Origin: an uncultured Clostridia bacterium
Lineage (GTDB): Bacteria; Bacillota; Clostridia; TANB77; CAG-508
DNA: 50,655 bases
NCBI GenBank assembly: GCA_934184665.1
Contig: CAKPSX010000008.1
Span: 1-50,655, forward strand
Reading direction: 5' to 3'
The notes under the pieces were generated by a model that worked only from the letters and a program-made list of their open reading frames with translations, did no database searches and was not told the origin of the DNA. Shown here piece after piece: positions 1-7,920 of this stretch; the first letter of the stretch is position 1, and each line of letters begins with the position of its first letter. Both the position numbers and the translations under genes were made by a program.

Positions 1-282
1 ACATCAGCAGAAACAGCCCTTCTAGGAGAAACAACATTTACAAACTTAGAGTATGGTAAATACAGAATAACAGAAACAAAAGCACCAGATGGATACCATA
101 TACTAAAAGAACCAGTAGAAATTGAGATATCAGCAGCAAATGTAGAACAAGCATTAACAATATCTGATAAATTAAAACCAACATTACCTGCAACAGGAGG
201 AAAAGGCACAATAGCATTTGTAGCAATTGGAGCATTAGCATTAGGAGCATTTGCAACACTACGCATCAGAAAGAAAAGATAA
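1..282 (+). CDS. LPXTG-anchored surface protein, SpaA/Cna-B type (3' end)
   Basis: Only the last 93 codons are present; the frame is open from base 1. The visible part has the end of a prealbumin-like SpaA/Cna-B repeat (segment ITETKAPDGYHIL, typical of the E-box strand of these domains). It is followed by the sorting signal LPATG, a hydrophobic segment and the basic tail RIRKKR. The family is secreted, cut by sortase between T and G and joined to peptidoglycan; such proteins are pilus subunits or adhesins. A hairpin terminator follows at once, so this is the last gene of its unit. Which adhesin or pilin class it is cannot be told without the 5' part. Confidence 0.9.
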   Translation, partial: TSAETALLGETTFTNLEYGKYRITETKAPDGYHILKEPVEIEISAANVEQALTISDKLKPTLPATGGKGTIAFVAIGALALGAFATLRIRKKR

Positions 283-299
283 AAAATAAAAATAAAAAG

Positions 300-330
300 C
301 AAGAAAGACTAAAAATCTTTCTTGTTTTTT
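300..330 (+). terminator. Rho-independent terminator after the surface protein
   Basis: Perfect 9-bp arms CAAGAAAGA (300-308) and TCTTTCTTG (316-324), a 7-nt loop, then six T. It closes the surface-protein gene. Confidence 0.88.
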
Positions 331-438
331 CGTGTCTACTATCTTGACATAGTACAGTATTATAAAAAGTGATTAAGATAAATGTAGAAAAAGATAGAAA
401 AGTCATTCGAAAAAATGTAAAAAACCCATAAAAAGTGA

Positions 439-467
439 TTGAATTAAATGCATGAATATGCTAAAAT
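439..467 (+). promoter_or_regulatory. Likely promoter of first DUF4143 gene
   Basis: TTGAAT at 439-444 and TAAAAT at 462-467 are separated by 17 bases. A second possible -10, TATAAT, lies at 472-477. Position fits the gene starting at 502. Confidence 0.5.
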
Positions 468-501
468 GTATTATAATATAGTATAAAAGAGGTGTTTGAA
501 T

Positions 502-1812
502 ATGTATAGAAAAGCAATTGAAAAATTAATTGAATGGAAAGAAGATATAGATAGAAAACCACTAATCTTAAATGGAGCCAGACAAGTTGGAAAAACTTGG
601 TTATTGAAGGAATTCGGAAATAAGTATTATAGCAAAACTGCATATATTAATATGGATAGAAATCCTAGAATGAGTAAACTATTTTATGACTTTGATACAG
701 AGAGATTAATTCAAGGTTTTAAAGCAGAAACTGGAGTAGACATTGAACCTGAAAACACATTAATTATTTTAGATGAAATTCAAGAAGTTCCAGAAGCAAT
801 AACATCATTGAAATATTTTTGTGAAAATGCAAGACAATATCACATTGCTGTAGCAGGTTCTATTTTAGGAGTTTCTACACATAAGGGAGTTTCATTTCCA
901 GTCGGTAAAGTCAATTTCTTAAATCTATATCCATTAAATTTTGAAGAGTTTTTGCTTGCTATTGGAAAAGAAAGTTTAGTAGAATTGATAGAAAAAAATG
1001 ATATGGACATGATAAAAGTATTTTCCGATAAATATAAAGGTTTGCTAAAAGAATATTATTACATTGGAGGTATGCCTGAAGTTGTTTCAACATATGTAGA
1101 GTATAAAGATTATAATAGAGTTAGGAAAATTCAAAATGAAATACTTTTAGCTTATGAAAAAGATTTTTCAAAGCATGTACCTGAAAAGGATTTACCAAAA
1201 GTAATACAGATATGGAATAATTTTAATACACAGCTAGCACGTGAGAACAAGAAATTCATATATGGAGCTTTAAAACCAAGTGCAAGAGCATCAGAATATG
1301 AAAATGCTATAAACTGGTTAGTAGACAGTGGTTTAATGTACAAAATTAATAGAGTAACTACTTGCAAAATTCCATTAGATGGTTACATTGATTACAATGC
1401 TTTTAAATTATATTTTCTTGACGTAGGACTGCTTGCTGCGAAAAACAATTTAAATATTCAAACAATATTAGAAGGCAACAGAGTTTTTGTAGAATATAAA
1501 GGTTCTCTAACTGAACAATATGTATTAGGAGAAATTAAATCAAATTACGATATTCCAATAAATTATTGGTCAAATAATGAGGGACAGTCAGAAGTTGATT
1601 TTATTATACAGTGTAAAGACGAAATAGTACCTATTGAAGTTAAAGCAGAAGAAAACTTACAATCAAAAAGCTTAAAAGTATTGGTAGAAAAATACAATAC
1701 AAAAAATAATGTAAGAACTTCAATGACTGATTATAAAATAAATGATTGGATTATAAATATTCCTTTATATAGTATTGGAAATATAGAAAGTATAATTTCA
1801 AAAAGAATTTAG
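502..1812 (+). CDS. AAA ATPase with DUF4143 (AAA_14) domain, copy 1
   Basis: This 436-residue protein has an N-terminal P-loop ATPase domain with Walker A GARQVGKT near residue 30 and Walker B LIILDEIQ. The C-terminal DUF4143 region ends in a PD-(D/E)XK nuclease-like signature: EVDFI, then about ten residues on, PIEVKAEE. The family is abundant, often strain-variable and poorly characterised. ATP binding is safe; nuclease activity is inferred. The frame also opens at TTG 496, but AGAGGTG at 488-494 sits 7 bases before ATG 502, so 502 is preferred. A paralogue of almost the same length follows 294 bp downstream. The gene is flanked by accessory-looking DNA. Confidence 0.88.
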   Translation: MYRKAIEKLIEWKEDIDRKPLILNGARQVGKTWLLKEFGNKYYSKTAYINMDRNPRMSKLFYDFDTERLIQGFKAETGVDIEPENTLIILDEIQEVPEAITSLKYFCENARQYHIAVAGSILGVSTHKGVSFPVGKVNFLNLYPLNFEEFLLAIGKESLVELIEKNDMDMIKVFSDKYKGLLKEYYYIGGMPEVVSTYVEYKDYNRVRKIQNEILLAYEKDFSKHVPEKDLPKVIQIWNNFNTQLARENKKFIYGALKPSARASEYENAINWLVDSGLMYKINRVTTCKIPLDGYIDYNAFKLYFLDVGLLAAKNNLNIQTILEGNRVFVEYKGSLTEQYVLGEIKSNYDIPINYWSNNEGQSEVDFIIQCKDEIVPIEVKAEENLQSKSLKVLVEKYNTKNNVRTSMTDYKINDWIINIPLYSIGNIESIISKRI

Positions 1813-1981
1813 ATATAAAAATTTAATGTAAAAAAATGCACAATAAATCACTCAAAATCTGCACAACAAAACACTCAAAAAATATTCAACAAATATCGAA
1901 AGTAATATGAAAATGTGCTAGAAATATGGGGGTATTCGTAAGATATATTTGCTAAAAATGTGTAAAAAGCTGTTAATTTAT

Positions 1982-2031
1982 TGTAAAAAACGTGTAAAAA
2001 ACAGCTGATTTCCTGTAAAAAACGTGTAAAA
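1982..2031 (+). repeat. Direct repeat of an 18-base unit between the ATPase paralogues
   Basis: The 18-base unit TGTAAAAAACGTGTAAAA occurs at 1982-1999 and again at 2014-2031, 32 bases apart. A partial copy (GTGTAAAAAGCTG) lies just upstream. The rest of the 1813-2106 gap is AT-rich with no ORF. The repeats lie upstream of the second paralogue's -10 box and could be protein-binding sites or a recombination scar. Confidence 0.7.
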
Positions 2032-2075
2032 TTGAATAAAAATATTTGAAATTATGTGTATTTTTATCATATATG

Positions 2076-2084
2076 TGCTATAAT
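2076..2084 (+). promoter_or_regulatory. Extended -10 promoter of second DUF4143 gene
   Basis: TGC directly before TATAAT (2079-2084) is an extended -10 element, with no well-spaced -35. It is 23 bases upstream of the start codon at 2107. Confidence 0.5.
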
Positions 2085-2106
2085 ATATTTATAGGAGATG
2101 ATGTGA

Positions 2107-3417
2107 ATGTATAGAAAAATAATTGAAAAATTAATAGATTGGAAAAATGATGAAAACAGAAAACCCTTAATATTACGAGGAGCAAGGCAAGTTGGAAAAA
2201 CATACATAATAAAACAGTTTGGTGAAGAGAACTATGAAGGAGTTGCATATTTTAATTTTGACCATGATACACAATTATACAATATGTTTGATAACACAAA
2301 AGATCCAAAAAGAATCTTGGAACAATTAGCTTTTGTATATGGAAAAGCTATTGTACCAGGAAAAACATTAATTGTATTTGATGAAATACAGGAGTGCCCA
2401 AATGCATTAAATTCTTTAAAATATTTTGAAGAAGAAGCTAAAGAATATCATATAGTAAGTGCTGGTTCTTTACTTGGAATACGTTTATCACATACATCTT
2501 TTCCAGTAGGTAAAGTGGACTTTTTAGATATGTACCCAATGACTTTTACAGAATTTTTAGAAGCAGATAATTGTAAAAATTTAGTTGAGTATATGGATTC
2601 AATTAAATCAATAGAAAACATACCAGACATATTTTTTGATAGACTAAATGAAAAATTAAAGGCATATTTTATAATTGGTGGTATGCCAGAGGTTGTGGCT
2701 TCATGGGTAAAATATAAGGATATGGAGAAAGTAAATAAGATACAAGATAATATATTACAATCATATGAAAGTGATTTTTCAAAACATACAAGTAATATAG
2801 AAGCAAATAGAATTTCTATAATTTGGAATAGTATACCATCTCAGATTTCAAGGGAAAATAAAAAGTTTTTATTTCAAGCTGCAAAAGATGGAGCCAGAGC
2901 TAGAGAATATGAGGGAGCAGTAAATTGGCTAAAAGACGCAAATGTAGTAAACAAAGTATATAATGTGACAAAACCTAATATGCCACTTATCAGTTATAAT
3001 GACTTATCTGCATTTAAAATGTATTTAATAGATGTAGGACTACTAAGAAGAAAAACAGATTTAGATAGTAAGATTATTATAGAAGGCAACAAACTATTTC
3101 AAGAATTTAAAGGAGCATTAACAGAGAATTATGTATTACAAAGTCTGATAGCACATGGATTACATCCATATTACTTTGCTTTTGATAATAGATATGAGAT
3201 TGACTTTATAGTTCAGTATAGAAATGAGATAATTCCTATAGAAGTTAAATCTGGAGAAAGCACTAATAATACAAGCTTAAATGTTTATAATGAGATATAT
3301 AAACCCAAAACTAGAATTAGATTTTCTATGAACAATTTAACAAAAGATGGCAATTTAATTAACATACCATTATTTATGGTAGAATATGTAGATAAAATGA
3401 TAAACAAAACCAGCTAA
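2107..3417 (+). CDS. AAA ATPase with DUF4143 (AAA_14) domain, copy 2
   Basis: This 436-residue paralogue of the upstream gene shares about half its residues by eye. It has the same opening MYRK-IEKLI-WK, Walker A GARQVGKT, Walker B LIVFDEIQ, and at the C terminus EIDFIV followed by PIEVKSGE, the nuclease-like acidic/lysine pattern. ATG 2107 is set by AGGAG at 2093-2097, nine bases upstream. It has its own extended -10 element, so the two copies are probably separate transcription units. The stop codon lies in the first arm of a strong hairpin shared with the convergent gene rqcH. Duplication followed by divergence is the simplest reading. The target is unknown. Confidence 0.88.
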   Translation: MYRKIIEKLIDWKNDENRKPLILRGARQVGKTYIIKQFGEENYEGVAYFNFDHDTQLYNMFDNTKDPKRILEQLAFVYGKAIVPGKTLIVFDEIQECPNALNSLKYFEEEAKEYHIVSAGSLLGIRLSHTSFPVGKVDFLDMYPMTFTEFLEADNCKNLVEYMDSIKSIENIPDIFFDRLNEKLKAYFIIGGMPEVVASWVKYKDMEKVNKIQDNILQSYESDFSKHTSNIEANRISIIWNSIPSQISRENKKFLFQAAKDGARAREYEGAVNWLKDANVVNKVYNVTKPNMPLISYNDLSAFKMYLIDVGLLRRKTDLDSKIIIEGNKLFQEFKGALTENYVLQSLIAHGLHPYYFAFDNRYEIDFIVQYRNEIIPIEVKSGESTNNTSLNVYNEIYKPKTRIRFSMNNLTKDGNLINIPLFMVEYVDKMINKTS

Positions 3418-3438
3418 CTATAATGAGCTGGTTTTGTT
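3403..3438. terminator. Bidirectional terminator overlapping the ATPase stop codon
   Basis: Perfect 13-bp arms AACAAAACCAGCT (3403-3415) and AGCTGGTTTTGTT (3426-3438) flank a 10-base loop. The TAA stop of the + strand gene begins inside the left arm. The hairpin lies 10 bases from the end of the convergent gene, so it can serve both. Confidence 0.85.
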
Positions 3439-3447
3439 AGTTTGAAG

Positions 3448-5151
3448 TTAAATATCTTGTGGATTTACATTTAAAGTTTTATTATTTGTAAAAATTACCA
3501 TACCTGGTTTTGCTCCATTAGGCTTTTTGACATATTGAACAAGGCAATAATCAACTGGAACATTAGAAGAGATTGCAGCTTTGCTGTGCTTTGCGGCAAT
3601 TTGAGCACATTTTACTAGGATTTCATCTGTAATAGGTTTATCAGCTTTTAAGATTACATGACTTCCATGAATATCTTTAGCATGAAACCAGATGTCATTT
3701 TTGTTTGCAAAAGACAAAGTAAGTTTATCATTTTCTTTATTATTTCTTCCAGCATATATTTTAAAGCCATCAATATTATATTCAATCGGAGAAAATGCAG
3801 GTGCTGATTTTTTACGAGTGCTTTTTTTCTTCTTTTTATTTTTAGAAAGTTTATCTTTAAAAATTACACTTTCATGTATTTCCTCAAAAATCGCCTGAAC
3901 ATCTTCTAAAGAAGAACAATTATTTAATTCATAAACAATACTTTCTATATAATCAAGTTCTGCTTCAGTTTCTAATTTCTGTTTAGAAACAATTGCTAAG
4001 GCATTTTTTAGTTTATTATATTTTTTAAAATAGTTTTTTGCATTAATATTAGCTGTATATTTAATATCTAATGGAATAGAAATTAAATTATTATGATCAT
4101 AATAATTTTCTAATTCTACAGATTCAGCATGAATATTATTTAAACGATATAAATTGGCTGTTATAAGTTCACCATATAACTTATAAGTATCCATATCATC
4201 ACATTCTGTAAGCTTAGAATTAATGTTCAATAAACGTGTATTATATTTTTTTAAAATATCTAATATTAATCTTAAAATACTATTCCTGTAATTAACAAAA
4301 GTTTCTTTTGTTTCTCTATCAAAATAAAAATCGTCAATAAAAAAATTTAAACTATATTTTTCAGTGTTATTTCCTGTAGTTAAAACATAATCTGATGGTA
4401 TTTCATTTTTATAAATAATGTCAAAAGCAAGGCTTTCAGAGTTTATGATATTACAAAAATATGTGTAAAGCTTATTCAATTCTTCTTTTGGAGAATTCAT
4501 AGTTAAGTTACCACATTTTGTTATTGCAGAATTTACAAAAGGTGTGCTAAATCCTGTGAAGTTGTCAACAATTGACTTGCAAAGTGACATATTTGCATTG
4601 TAGATTTTATCATAAAAATCATCAAAGTTTTTTAACACTGTAAAATCAAACTTGTTCGATTTTGGCAATGTATATAAATGTGATGGCAAAACATCTCTGT
4701 AAGAGTTTTTGGTTGAATCAGTATGTCTCATTGCATCAATAATAATATTATTTTGATTTACTAGTATAATATTACTGTGTTTTCCCATTATTTCAACAAC
4801 AAGAGTTTTGATTTCAATTTCATTAAATTCATTTATAGTTTCAAACTCTAAATTAACAATTCTTTCTAAGCCAATCATAGAAATATTTGAAAGTCTTGCA
4901 TTCATGAGATATTTCCTTAGTAGCATACAAAAGTTGGGTGCGACTAAAGGATTTACTTTAGAATGTGTTGATAAGTTTATTCTACAATTACGTGCATCAA
5001 TACAAATGTTTAACATATAATGTATTCCTTTTGAGTATATGCCTAAAACGATTGTGTTTTTATCAGGTTCATATATTTTATCTATTTTTCCACCAATGAT
5101 ATCATCAAGTTCATTGATTATTGATTTTGTAACGATTCCATCAAAAGCCAT
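3448..5151 (-). CDS. rqcH: RqcH (NFACT / Rqc2 homologue), ribosome quality control
   Basis: This 567-residue protein has full NFACT architecture. The N-terminal NFACT-N domain opens MAFDGIVTKSIINEL and holds the conserved DAMRH segment. A helical/coiled-coil middle follows, then a lysine-rich linker and the C-terminal NFACT-R domain (FKIYAGRNNKEND, DIWFHAKDIHGSHVIL). In B. subtilis RqcH binds stalled 50S subunits carrying peptidyl-tRNA and adds C-terminal alanine tails that mark the chain for ClpXP; older annotations call it a fibronectin-binding protein. The frame extends to an ATG at 5169, but AGGAG nine bases before ATG 5151 makes 5151 the start. The M23 gene lies 52 bp upstream on the same strand. 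Confidence 0.94.
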   Translation of the reverse strand: MAFDGIVTKSIINELDDIIGGKIDKIYEPDKNTIVLGIYSKGIHYMLNICIDARNCRINLSTHSKVNPLVAPNFCMLLRKYLMNARLSNISMIGLERIVNLEFETINEFNEIEIKTLVVEIMGKHSNIILVNQNNIIIDAMRHTDSTKNSYRDVLPSHLYTLPKSNKFDFTVLKNFDDFYDKIYNANMSLCKSIVDNFTGFSTPFVNSAITKCGNLTMNSPKEELNKLYTYFCNIINSESLAFDIIYKNEIPSDYVLTTGNNTEKYSLNFFIDDFYFDRETKETFVNYRNSILRLILDILKKYNTRLLNINSKLTECDDMDTYKLYGELITANLYRLNNIHAESVELENYYDHNNLISIPLDIKYTANINAKNYFKKYNKLKNALAIVSKQKLETEAELDYIESIVYELNNCSSLEDVQAIFEEIHESVIFKDKLSKNKKKKKSTRKKSAPAFSPIEYNIDGFKIYAGRNNKENDKLTLSFANKNDIWFHAKDIHGSHVILKADKPITDEILVKCAQIAAKHSKAAISSNVPVDYCLVQYVKKPNGAKPGMVIFTNNKTLNVNPQDI

Positions 5152-5203
5152 TATAATCACTCCTGTCAAAAAATTTCATTGTATATAATAACACAAAACC
5201 TTA

Positions 5204-5800
5204 TTATTGTAAATAATCTAAAGGATTGACATAATTATTATTAAGCCTGAATCCAATATGCAAATGGCATCCAGTTGTTGCACCATTTGTATGACGTCCA
5301 GTTGAATCAGTGTATTTGTTTCCAGCGACACCATCAACATATTTTGGACCAACATTTCCAATAAGTTGACCTTGTGTAATTATATCACCTTCTGAAACAA
5401 TATAATATGGAGATACATGACAATATGAAATTTTTAGGTTGTCTTGTGTTGTGAGTGTTATGGTATAGCCACCACCGCCAAGAAATCCTGTAAAAGTTAT
5501 TTGACCATTTGTTGTTGCTATTAAGTTTGTACCTTCTGGTGCAGGAATATCAACACCTTTGTGATAGGTTGAAGCACCACTTGTGGGGGCATTTCTTTTG
5601 CCAAATGGTGAAGAAATACGAGTATATCCAGGTATAGGCCATGCAAAATTTTGATTACCATAAAAAAATAATTGTGAACTATCAATTTCTGCATTGGGTG
5701 GGGTAGTACCAAAAGTAATTGTTGGAATAAAAAAGATACAAATTAATATTGAAAAAATAATGAGTTTAATAATTGCTTTTTGAATAAATATCACCTCCAA
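5204..5800 (-). CDS. Secreted M23 (LytM-type) metallopeptidase
   Basis: An N-terminal signal segment (about residues 8-30, IIKLIIFSILICIFFIP) is followed by an M23 domain with zinc ligands in YHKGVD (H80, D84) and HLH (179-181). These are expected ligands for a peptidoglycan endopeptidase. The protein is short, with no coiled coil, unlike the two M23 proteins near 25-27 kb. The start is odd. Coordinates use TTG 5800, but that codon is itself part of the Shine-Dalgarno GGAGGTGAT (read on the - strand), and the coding frame has no ATG. A start at ATT 5785, six bases after GGAGGTG, fits the ribosome site better. It lies 52 bp upstream of rqcH and may be co-transcribed. Confidence 0.88.
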   Translation of the reverse strand: MEVIFIQKAIIKLIIFSILICIFFIPTITFGTTPPNAEIDSSQLFFYGNQNFAWPIPGYTRISSPFGKRNAPTSGASTYHKGVDIPAPEGTNLIATTNGQITFTGFLGGGGYTITLTTQDNLKISYCHVSPYYIVSEGDIITQGQLIGNVGPKYVDGVAGNKYTDSTGRHTNGATTGCHLHIGFRLNNNYVNPLDYLQ

Positions 5801-5915
5801 TTTAAAGGTAAATTAAAAATCATATTAAAGTGTTAATAATTTTAAATATGGATTTTTGTAATTAAGAAATCTAATAAAATTCTGATTAGTAAATTGTTAG
5901 ATATAGATATAAATA

Positions 5916-5990
5916 TGGCAGGGGTAGAAGGATTCGAACCCTCACAGGCGGTTTTGGAGACCGATGTGCTACCATTGACACTATACCCCT
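5916..5990 (-). tRNA. trnW: tRNA-Trp (anticodon CCA)
   Basis: On the - strand, acceptor arms AGGGGTA and TACCCCT pair, followed by discriminator G and an encoded CCA. The D stem (GTGT/GCAC), anticodon loop CTCCAAA with CCA, and T loop TTCGAAT are all recognisable. G73 and anticodon CCA are tryptophan identity elements. The outermost anticodon-stem pair (27-43) appears to be a T/C mismatch. Confidence 0.94.
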
Positions 5991-6007
5991 AAATAAATAA
6001 CAATAAT

Positions 6008-6036
6008 ATATTAACACAAAAAAAATGGTTTGACAA
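6008..6036 (-). promoter_or_regulatory. Promoter of tRNA-Trp
   Basis: Read on the - strand: TTGTCA (6031-6036), a 17-base spacer, then TAATAT (6008-6013), 18 bases before the tRNA 5' end. It is divergent from the glyS promoter. Confidence 0.75.
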
Positions 6037-6054
6037 GATATTTTGAAAAAAATA

Positions 6055-6083
6055 TTGACAAAAAAAATAATAAGGGCTATAAT
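6055..6083 (+). promoter_or_regulatory. Consensus housekeeping promoter of glyS leader
   Basis: TTGACA (6055-6060), exactly 17 bases, TATAAT (6078-6083): a perfect sigma-A-type promoter. Transcription should start near 6090, just before the T-box. Confidence 0.9.
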
Positions 6084-6098
6084 ACAAGAAGTTTAATA

Positions 6099-6312
6099 GT
6101 TACGAAGAAAAAGAAAAATTATATGTAGTATTTATAGAGAGCTGGCCAATGGTGGAAAGCTAGCAATATGAAGTATAAGGGGAGCTTTGGAGTAACACAT
6201 TATAGAATTAAGGTGCATAAAGCAAAGCTTTATGAATTAGGGTGGAAACGCGGAATAATAACTTTCGTCCCTAGCAGTATTTTTAATATTTGCTAGAGAT
6301 GGAAGTTTTTTT
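6099..6312 (+). promoter_or_regulatory. T-box riboswitch (glycine) controlling glyS
   Basis: Stem I closes with GTTAC (6099-6103) and GTAAC (6192-6196). The distal part carries AGAGAG and GGTGGAAAG, typical of the T-box apical region. The conserved T-box sequence AGGGTGGAAACGCGG is at 6239-6253, followed by a terminator. From my folding, the specifier loop on the 3' side of stem I contains GGGGAG (6179-6184), whose plausible triplets, GGG or GGA, both encode glycine. That matches the downstream glycyl-tRNA synthetase. In this family uncharged tRNA pairs with the specifier and T-box bulge, stabilising the antiterminator. Confidence 0.92.
6261..6312 (+). terminator. T-box attenuator terminator
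   Basis: Arms at 6261-6276 (ACTTTCGTCCCTAGCA) and 6291-6306 (TGCTAGAGATGGAAGT) pair over 16 bp with a few G-U pairs, followed by a T run to 6312. The upstream arm also overlaps the region needed for the antiterminator. Confidence 0.9.
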
Positions 6313-6500
6313 GAATATATTGGCATAACTTTAGCAAATAAAAATCAAATAGTATGTTGTAAAAGAATTAAATTTTGGCAAGGAAACTTTTATTTAAAAA
6401 ACAAGGAGTGTACGAGGTGTACACGACTGCATTTTAAATGAAAGTTGACATAGCCCCAAATTGTAATTATTTCGCAACAGTAGTAAAGGGAGGAATAAAA

Positions 6501-7883
6501 ATGTTAAAATCAATGGACACAATAGTAAATTTGTGTAAAGCAAGAGGATATATATATCCAGGCTCAGAAATATATGGAGGATTAGCAAATACATGGGATT
6601 ATGGACCACTTGGAGTCGAACTAAAAAATAATGTAAAAGCATTATGGAGAAAAAAATTCATACAAGAAAATAAACATAATGTTGGACTAGATGCAGCAAT
6701 ATTAATGAACCCACAAACATGGGTAGCATCAGGACATGTTGGAGGATTTTCAGATCCGTTAATAGACTGTAAAGAATGTAAAACAAGACATAGAGCAGAT
6801 AAATTAATAGAAGAATGGGCTCATGAACAAGGAAAAGACATGATTGCAGATGGAATGACAGATGAAGAAATGATAAAATTCCTAGATGATAATAATATTT
6901 GTTGTCCTGATTGTGGAAAACATAATTTTACATCAATTCGTAAATTTAATTTAATGTTTAAAACATTCCAAGGAGTTACAGAGGATGCAAAAGCAGAAAT
7001 ATATTTAAGACCAGAAACAGCACAAGGAATATTTGTAAATTTCAAAAATGTTATGAGAACAACAAGAAAAAAATTACCTATGGGAATTGCACAAATAGGA
7101 AAAGCATTTAGAAATGAAATAACACCAGGAAACTTCACATTTAGAACAAGAGAGTTTGAACAAATGGAACTAGAATTTTTCTGCAAACCTGGAACAGATC
7201 TTGAATGGCATGAATACTGGAAAAAGTATTGTGAAAATTGGCTATTAGGTTTGGGAATGAAAAAAGAAAATATAAGATTAAGAGACCACTCAAAAGAAGA
7301 ATTATCACATTATAGTAATGCAACAACAGATATAGAATTTGCATTCCCATTTGGATGGGGAGAATTATGGGGAATTGCGGATAGAACTGACTTTGACCTA
7401 AAATGCCATATGAAAGAATCAAAAGAAGACTTTACATATACAGACCCAGAAACAAACGAAAAATATATACCATATTGTATTGAACCATCATTAGGAGCAG
7501 ACAGAGTTGCATTAGCATTTTTATGTAATAGTTATGATGAAGAAGAAATTGCAGAAGGAGACACAAGAGTTGTTTTACATTTACACCCAGCATTAGCTCC
7601 ATTTAAAGTTGCAATATTACCTTTGTCAAAGAAATTATCTGAAAAAGCAGATGAGGTATATACACAATTATCAAAGAAATTTATGTGTGATTATGATGAA
7701 GCAGGTTCAATAGGAAAGAGATATAGAAGGCAAGATGAAATAGGAACACCATATTGTGTAACAATTGATTTTGATACATTAGAAGACAATTGTGTAACAA
7801 TAAGAGATAGAGACACAATGGAACAAGTTAGAATTAATATAAATGAACTAGAAAATTGGATTGCCGAGAAAATTGAATTCTAA
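6501..7883 (+). CDS. glyS: Glycyl-tRNA synthetase, single-chain (alpha2) type
   Basis: This 460-residue class II synthetase is of the one-chain eukaryote/archaeal-like type rather than the separate alpha and beta chains (GlyQ/GlyS) of many bacteria. Visible features are MDTIVNLCKARGYIYPGSEIYGG at the N terminus, the cysteine pairs of a zinc site (CKEC, CPDCG), class II motif 2 around GKAFRNEITP and FRTREFEQMELEFF, and motif 3 near EPSLGADR. The frame opens earlier at 6438, but GGGAGG eight bases before ATG 6501 fixes the start. A glycine T-box leader precedes it, so expression should rise when tRNA-Gly is uncharged. Confidence 0.96.
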   Translation: MLKSMDTIVNLCKARGYIYPGSEIYGGLANTWDYGPLGVELKNNVKALWRKKFIQENKHNVGLDAAILMNPQTWVASGHVGGFSDPLIDCKECKTRHRADKLIEEWAHEQGKDMIADGMTDEEMIKFLDDNNICCPDCGKHNFTSIRKFNLMFKTFQGVTEDAKAEIYLRPETAQGIFVNFKNVMRTTRKKLPMGIAQIGKAFRNEITPGNFTFRTREFEQMELEFFCKPGTDLEWHEYWKKYCENWLLGLGMKKENIRLRDHSKEELSHYSNATTDIEFAFPFGWGELWGIADRTDFDLKCHMKESKEDFTYTDPETNEKYIPYCIEPSLGADRVALAFLCNSYDEEEIAEGDTRVVLHLHPALAPFKVAILPLSKKLSEKADEVYTQLSKKFMCDYDEAGSIGKRYRRQDEIGTPYCVTIDFDTLEDNCVTIRDRDTMEQVRININELENWIAEKIEF

Positions 7884-7920
7884 AGAAAAAGTGGCGTAAG
7901 CCTTGAGAAAGGAAGGAAAA

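Noticed and set aside
38..259. Leu-rich antisense ORF opposite the LPXTG protein end
   Set aside because: It is the reverse of a GCA/ACA-rich coding frame and lacks a ribosome site. The same explanation covers the many Leu- or Ile-rich - strand ORFs across the window.
344..363. TTGACA after the first terminator as a promoter
   Set aside because: The only good -10 (TATTAT at 358) is 8 bases away and nothing suitable lies at 16-18 bases.
6438..6500. N-terminal extension of GlyRS
   Set aside because: No ribosome site before 6438; GGGAGG is ideally placed for ATG 6501 and the family N terminus begins there.
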